DNA of 64,000 bases from Mesorhizobium neociceri (GTDB taxonomy: Bacteria > Pseudomonadota > Alphaproteobacteria > Rhizobiales > Rhizobiaceae): assembly GCF_013520985.1 (NCBI RefSeq), contig NZ_JACDTY010000002.1:310001-374000 (forward strand), written 5' to 3'. The first letter of the stretch is position 1. The number at the start of each line of letters is the position of its first letter. This document shows, piece by piece, positions 60,439 through 64,000 of this stretch. The position numbers and the translations under genes are program-made. The notes beneath the pieces were generated by a model. The model had not been told where the DNA came from and ran no database searches. It was given only the letters and a program-made list of their open reading frames with translations.

Positions 60439-60930
60439 ATGGTCTCCAAACGCCTCAGTCGCGAAGCCGGCCATCGCAGGAAATTCCTGGCGATCATCGA
60501 CGACACGCCGGAGTGCGAACGCGCCGTCGCCTACGCCTCGAAGCGGGCACAGAGCACCAGCGGCACGCTGGTGTTGCTCTACATCATCACACCGGACGAT
60601 TTCCAGCACTGGCTGGGCGTCGAGAAGATCATGCGCGAGGAGGCTAACGCCACGGCGCGCGCGGCGCTCGACGGCCATGCCAACAAGGTGCGCCAGAAGC
60701 TCGGCATAGAGCCCGAAATGGTGGTGCGCGAAGGCAAGCCGACCGAGGAAATCCACAAGCTTATCGAGGAAGACCAGGACATCGCCATCCTGGTGCTGGC
60801 GGCAGGCGCCGGCAAGGAAGGTCCCGGACCGCTGGTCGGCGCGGTGGCCGGCAAGGGCGCCGCCTTCCCTATTCCGGTCACAGTGGTGCCGCAGAATCTG
60901 TCGGACGAGGAAATCGACAGCCTTGCCTAG
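60439..60930 (+). CDS. universal stress protein (UspA family)
   Basis: Cytoplasmic stress protein of 163 residues. The N-terminal KFLAIIDDTPECERAVAYAS is the family start, and the nucleotide-binding part appears in VLAAGAGKEGPGPLVGAVAGKGAAFPIPVTVVP (shown here in short: GAGKEGPGPLVG). It may bind ATP. ATG at 60439 with a weak AGGT upstream. Two long hairpins lie in its leader region, and an AGCAT palindrome begins at its stop codon. In rhizobia it often follows trpS and precedes nfuA, as here. Confidence 0.87.
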   Translation: MVSKRLSREAGHRRKFLAIIDDTPECERAVAYASKRAQSTSGTLVLLYIITPDDFQHWLGVEKIMREEANATARAALDGHANKVRQKLGIEPEMVVREGKPTEEIHKLIEEDQDIAILVLAAGAGKEGPGPLVGAVAGKGAAFPIPVTVVPQNLSDEEIDSLA

Positions 60931-60978
60931 AGCATAATGCCGAAAAGTGTGACGCGGTTTTTGGACAATCTCATGCTC
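60929..60978. repeat. AGCATAATG...CTCATGCTC palindromic repeat, copy 2
   Basis: Starts inside the uspA stop (TAGAGCATAATGCCGAAAA) and ends CTCATGCTCCT. The core GAAAAGTGTGACGCGGTTTT is close to the matching part of the repeat at 47145-47191. The next 150 bp before the Nfu gene hold no gene. Confidence 0.75.
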
Positions 60979-61134
60979 CTGGATTTAGAGCCCGCCCGGG
61001 ACAAAGGTCCCCAGCCAGCAAAAACATTCCGCCAGCCCGCCGTTTGAGCGATGCGTTTCGCTTGAATGTAGAGCCGATTGAGCCTACTTAGAATTATTCC
61101 AAACTAGCTGCTCACCTTGGGCACGGAGACGGCC

Positions 61135-61704
61135 ATGTTCATCCAGACCGAATCGACGCCGAACCCGGCAACGCTGAAGTTCCTGCCCGGCAAGGAAGTG
61201 CTTGTCGAAGGCACCGCCGATTTCCGCGACGCCGACAGTGCCGCGAGCGCCTCGCCGCTGGCCGGCCGGCTGTTCGAGATTCCCGGCGTCACCGGCGTGT
61301 TCTTCGGCTATGACTTCGTCACCGTGACCAAGGACGGCCCCGACTGGCAGCATCTGAAGCCGGCCATCCTTGGCGCCATCATGGAGCATTTCATGTCGGG
61401 CGCGCCCGTCATGGTCAATGCCGGCCCCGCCGCCGAGACCAGCCAGACCGGCGAATTCTACGACAAGGCCGACGAGGAACTGGTCATAACCATCAAGGAA
61501 CTGCTCGACACCAGGGTGCGCCCAGCGGTTGCCCAGGATGGCGGCGACATCACCTTCCGCGGCTTCGAGAACGGCACCGTGTTCCTGCACATGAAGGGCG
61601 CCTGCGCCGGCTGCCCGTCTTCGACAGCGACGCTGAAGCACGGCATCCAGAACCTGCTCCGCCACTTCGTGCCGGAAGTTCAGCAGGTCGAGCAGGTTTC
61701 CTAA
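61135..61704 (+). CDS. NifU/NfuA-like iron-sulfur cluster scaffold
   Basis: Fe-S carrier or assembly protein of 189 residues. The N-terminal Nfu_N domain includes FIQTESTPNPATLKFLPGKEV (about residues 2-22) and the C-terminal NifU-like domain has GDITFRGFENGTVFLHMKG and the cluster-binding CAGCPSSTATLKHG (CxxC, about residues 160-163). This is the usual alphaproteobacterial length. ATG at 61135 follows GGAGACGGCC; an in-frame start 18 bp upstream is less likely. A terminator follows within 50 bp. Confidence 0.92.
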   Translation: MFIQTESTPNPATLKFLPGKEVLVEGTADFRDADSAASASPLAGRLFEIPGVTGVFFGYDFVTVTKDGPDWQHLKPAILGAIMEHFMSGAPVMVNAGPAAETSQTGEFYDKADEELVITIKELLDTRVRPAVAQDGGDITFRGFENGTVFLHMKGACAGCPSSTATLKHGIQNLLRHFVPEVQQVEQVS

Positions 61705-61733
61705 GCGCCTCGACACCTTCACGCAGATAACAA

Positions 61734-61759
61734 AAAACCGGGCCGAATTGCCCGGTTTT
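61734..61759 (+). terminator. intrinsic terminator after the Nfu gene
   Basis: AAAACCGGGC and GCCCGGTTTT pair perfectly around CGAATT, with A and T runs on the two sides. It can serve both the Nfu gene and the convergent L,D-transpeptidase gene. Confidence 0.92.
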
Positions 61760-61808
61760 CTGTTTGGGACGTCAGTTGTTGCCTAGACGGTCCGCGTACG
61801 AAGGGTAA

Positions 61809-62426
61809 TCACATAACAATGACCTTGGCGCCGACCGACGCGCGGTCGTAGAGGTCGATGATGTCCTGGTTCATCAGCCGGATGCAGCCCGACGACATCG
61901 CCTTGCCGATCGAATTCCATTCCGGGCTGCCATGCAGGCGGTAGCCCATGTCGCCGCCCTTGTTGAACAGGTACATGGCGCGCGCGCCGAGCGGGTTCTT
62001 CAGGCCGGGCTCCATGCCGCCGGCGAACTTGGCCAGTTCCGGCTGGCGCTGGATCATCTGCCGCGGCGGCGTCCAGGTCGGCCATTCGCGCTTCAGCGCG
62101 ATGTGGGCGGTGCCGTGCCATTCAAAACCTTCGCGACCGACGCCGATGCCATAGCGGATCGCCCGGCCGTCGCCTTCGACGAAGTAGAGAAACTTGTTCT
62201 GGGTATCGACGATGATGGTGCCCGGCTTTTCCGAGGTGTCGTAGTTCACCTCCTGCCGGTGGTATTTCAGCGGCACCTTCTCGATCGGAATGCGCGGCAA
62301 TTGGTAGCCTGCATCATTCACCGAACCGTAGTTGTTGGTGAAGAGCTGTGAGCCGATCGTGCTGCAACCCGAGATCGCGGTCGACAACGCAAGTGCAGCG
62401 ACGATTGCAAATGACTTCATGCGCAT
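61809..62426 (-). CDS. L,D-transpeptidase (YkuD) lipoprotein
   Basis: Cell-wall enzyme of 205 residues with a lipoprotein signal (KSFAIVAALALSTAISGC, lipobox ISGC, so Cys about residue 21 is the lipid site). The YkuD catalytic motif is HGSPEWNSIGKAMSSGCIRL (His and nucleophile Cys), and GTIIVDTQNKFLYFVEGDG is the family N-terminal strand. It would form 3-3 crosslinks or anchor proteins to peptidoglycan, a common feature of Rhizobiales. The frame extends far upstream, but the ATG at 62426 (or 62420) gives the signal peptide. Confidence 0.92.
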   Translation of the reverse strand: MRMKSFAIVAALALSTAISGCSTIGSQLFTNNYGSVNDAGYQLPRIPIEKVPLKYHRQEVNYDTSEKPGTIIVDTQNKFLYFVEGDGRAIRYGIGVGREGFEWHGTAHIALKREWPTWTPPRQMIQRQPELAKFAGGMEPGLKNPLGARAMYLFNKGGDMGYRLHGSPEWNSIGKAMSSGCIRLMNQDIIDLYDRASVGAKVIVM

Positions 62427-62651
62427 GAATTGGTCCGATGCCCCGCCCAGATCGAGCGGCACGTTACGGCCGCTTTTCCTGAAATCATTCATGCTGGCAT
62501 TTGCTTTGCTTGCCAAGCGCGCGATGCCTATATGCAAGAGCTTACGTGCCGGTAAGCCGTCAACTATGGCATTTCGGCAACAGGGGTCACGAGATTGTGA
62601 AGGAAAAACAATGGGCGGTCCTGTCGGATAGCCCGAAATAGAGGAACCACT

Positions 62652-63068
62652 ATGAATGTTGGCGATGCCGCGGCGCGGTCCGGCCTGCCGGCCAAGACCA
62701 TCCGCTACTATGAAGAGATCGGCCTGATCGCGCCGGCGCGCGCCGGCAATGGCTATCGCGATTATTCGGGCGACGACATCCACCGGCTGGCCTTCCTGCG
62801 CCGTGCCCGCAACCTCGGTTTTTCCATCGATGATTGCAGACAGTTGATGGCGCTCTACCGGGACCGCAGCCGCGCCAGCCACGATGTGCGCGAGATCGCC
62901 GCCGCCCATGTCAGCGCCATCGAGGAGAAAGTGCGCGAGCTGCAGTCGATGCGCACGACCTTGCAGAAGCTGATCCACGCCTGCCATGGTGACGACAGAC
63001 CGGACTGCCCGATCCTGGATGATATTGCGGGCTCGGCGCTGGCCGCAGACAGGCCGGCCACGGCTTGA
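62652..63068 (+). CDS. hmrR: copper-responsive MerR-family regulator (CueR/HmrR-like)
   Basis: DNA-distorting activator of 138 residues. The N-terminal HTH is MNVGDAAARSGLPAKTIRYYEE, followed by YRDYSGDDIHRLAFLRRARN. The metal loop is ACHGDDRPDCPILDD with Cys111 and Cys119, corresponding to CueR Cys112 and Cys120, and Ser76 in SRASHDVR corresponds to the CueR Ser77 that excludes Hg-type sensing. This indicates a Cu(I)/Ag(I) sensor. Its likely target is the copper ATPase promoter at 53454-53484, about 9 kb away, on the assumption that no other such regulator exists in the genome. Confidence 0.93.
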   Translation: MNVGDAAARSGLPAKTIRYYEEIGLIAPARAGNGYRDYSGDDIHRLAFLRRARNLGFSIDDCRQLMALYRDRSRASHDVREIAAAHVSAIEEKVRELQSMRTTLQKLIHACHGDDRPDCPILDDIAGSALAADRPATA

Positions 63069-63470
63069 AAGGCTGGCGCCGGAATAGACTGGGCGTCGGA
63101 CGCGCGCGAAAACTTCGCCATAGGTCTAATATCTCGTTTGGCTAAACTACGGAACGTCCAATGGACAAGAACAGAACCAAAGCGGTTACATCAGACCTTT
63201 GCGTTCACGGCACAAGACTTTAGTCCTGCCGTCTTATAGTTAAGAACGGAAGTTGATTTGCACGACATAGGGCCGCCGCGGATCAGTACCAGACTGCACC
63301 CAGACCAAATATGGTGCGATCGCGGAAGGCGCTGGATCAAGCCGTCACCCGGGTTTGCCAACTGGATAATCGCCTAATGAGGCGCTGACGCTGGGATCAA
63401 CGTTCTGGTCAGACCATATATACCCCGTACCAGTGTGCAATCATCGCTGGAACGGGACAAGGCCGATGAA
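63069..63470. other. intergenic region without recognised features
   Basis: About 400 bp of lower GC than the block before it. I see no gene, terminator or repeat that I can support. The frames here are short or biased against coding use. Confidence 0.5.
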
Positions 63471-63671
63471 CTAACGGGTTGGAACATAGACTCCGAGAGC
63501 GACTGCCACCTGCATTTCCAGCAAAATCGACGCAAACATTACCATGACAAACAAGCGGATAAGAGATGATGGCGTGAACTTGTACCTTTGAGACAAGAGC
63601 ACGCACACGATAGTAGCGATGCCCGCTGCAACCGTGACGACTATATCAACTACAACTCCTCGCGAAAGCAT
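63471..63671 (-). CDS. small two-span membrane hypothetical protein
   Basis: Protein of 66 residues with hydrophobic segments VVDIVVTVAAGIATIVCVLL (about residues 8-27) and IRLFVMVMFASILLEMQVAV (about 38-58), split by a short polar loop SQRYKFTPSS. The ATG at 63671 has GGGGGGAA before it; an earlier ATG in frame lacks this. No family recognised. It is transcribed in the same direction as the next small gene upstream, separated by a hairpin. Confidence 0.6.
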   Translation of the reverse strand: MLSRGVVVDIVVTVAAGIATIVCVLLSQRYKFTPSSLIRLFVMVMFASILLEMQVAVALGVYVPTR

Positions 63672-63714
63672 AGTTCCCCCCTTCCCTAGTAGGAACCTCA
63701 TTCATAACGCGAAC

Positions 63715-63739
63715 GGCCCGCCTTTTGGAAGGGCGGGCC
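63715..63739. terminator. GC-rich hairpin between two small genes
   Basis: GGCCCGCC and GGCGGGCC pair around TTTTGGAAG. There is no T run on the minus strand, so terminator function is uncertain. It lies directly downstream of the 63743-63955 gene. Confidence 0.55.
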
Positions 63740-63742
63740 AGC

Positions 63743-63955
63743 TCAGAGCAGCAGGTGAATTGCCAGAAGCTCGATGATCAGCAAAACGGCGCATGCCGCG
63801 CCCCCAAGAGCATAACCTCGCCAATAATGGCGGACATCCTCATCGGTTTGGAATGCTTCCACCCAAAGCCCTTCAGGGGTGACGCCAAGGCAAATGGGGA
63901 TCGGCATCGTGGTTGGCACGATTGTAGCCGGAGCTGAAGCATCTCGATCCGACAT
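63743..63955 (-). CDS. small membrane-anchored hypothetical protein
   Basis: Protein of 70 residues. The N-terminal half is soluble and proline-rich (TIVPTTMPIPICLGVTPEG), and the C-terminal end is a single hydrophobic helix (LGGAACAVLLIIELLAIHLL). The ATG at 63955 follows GGAGAGGGCC. No domain recognised. A C-terminal tail anchor is a reasonable reading. Confidence 0.6.
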   Translation of the reverse strand: MSDRDASAPATIVPTTMPIPICLGVTPEGLWVEAFQTDEDVRHYWRGYALGGAACAVLLIIELLAIHLLL

Positions 63956-64000
63956 GCACGCGGCCCTCTCCACCCGGAGAAGTCAGCATATTAGTCCTCA

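Noticed and set aside
63715..63739. Strong intrinsic terminator
   Set aside because: The hairpin is good, but no T run follows on either strand, so it is listed only as a hairpin.

Overview
The window looks like chromosomal DNA of a Rhizobiales alphaproteobacterium, most likely Mesorhizobium or a close relative. The evidence is the high GC content, a RopA/Omp2-type porin, a malic enzyme fused to a phosphotransacetylase-like domain, the dme-mutS and glnD-murJ-trpS gene blocks, and several families of short palindromic intergenic repeats of the rhizobial type. The assignment comes from gene content and recalled family knowledge, not from a search. I found no tRNA, rRNA, CRISPR array, prophage or insertion sequence.

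1-6.6 kb (minus strand): a polyamine (putrescine-type) ABC uptake operon, binding protein > ATPase > permease > permease > aminobutyraldehyde dehydrogenase (cut by the window edge), with a LysR regulator upstream. Palindromic repeats sit between its genes. 6.7-8.4 kb: a DedA membrane protein, a small hypothetical protein and a DeoR regulator. 8.4-15.5 kb (plus strand): a near-symmetric catabolic operon, kinase > FAD/folate demethylase > FAD/folate demethylase > kinase, divergent from DeoR. It follows a 5' leader that contains a strong intrinsic terminator (possible attenuator or riboswitch). I consider this the best candidate for an undescribed system in the window. 15.5-20.2 kb: an EamA exporter, a CodA-like amidohydrolase with a changed active-site residue, an MsbA-like ABC exporter and a small secreted protein.

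20-31.5 kb: ilvD; an ArsR-SRPBCC-VOC operon with a clear palindromic operator; prfC with its stop codon inside its own terminator loop; a D-amino-acid-oxidase-like protein; an amidase; a class II glutamine amidotransferase; a DUF6356-like protein; an Lrp regulator; dut and a HAD hydrolase. 31.5-39.9 kb: a frameshifted secreted-protein gene, a PEP-mutase-family lyase, a trans-3-hydroxyproline dehydratase-type enzyme, a CysZ-like protein, an EamA transporter, adenosine kinase, an orphan HTH/DUF2384-like protein and a porin.

40-64 kb: a PAS-GGDEF cyclase, dme/maeB, mutS, glnD, murJ, trpS, uspA, an Nfu-type iron-sulfur protein, an L,D-transpeptidase lipoprotein and a copper-type MerR regulator. 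Between mutS and glnD lies about 8 kb of accessory genes: DUF1348 and TetR with a promoter-embedded operator, a metallo-beta-lactamase-fold hydrolase, an aldo-keto reductase, a frameshifted membrane protein, and a copper module (DUF305 protein plus a P-type ATPase with YHS domains). The ATPase promoter has the 19-bp-spacer architecture of MerR-family activators, and the HmrR/CueR homologue about 9 kb downstream is the natural candidate regulator.
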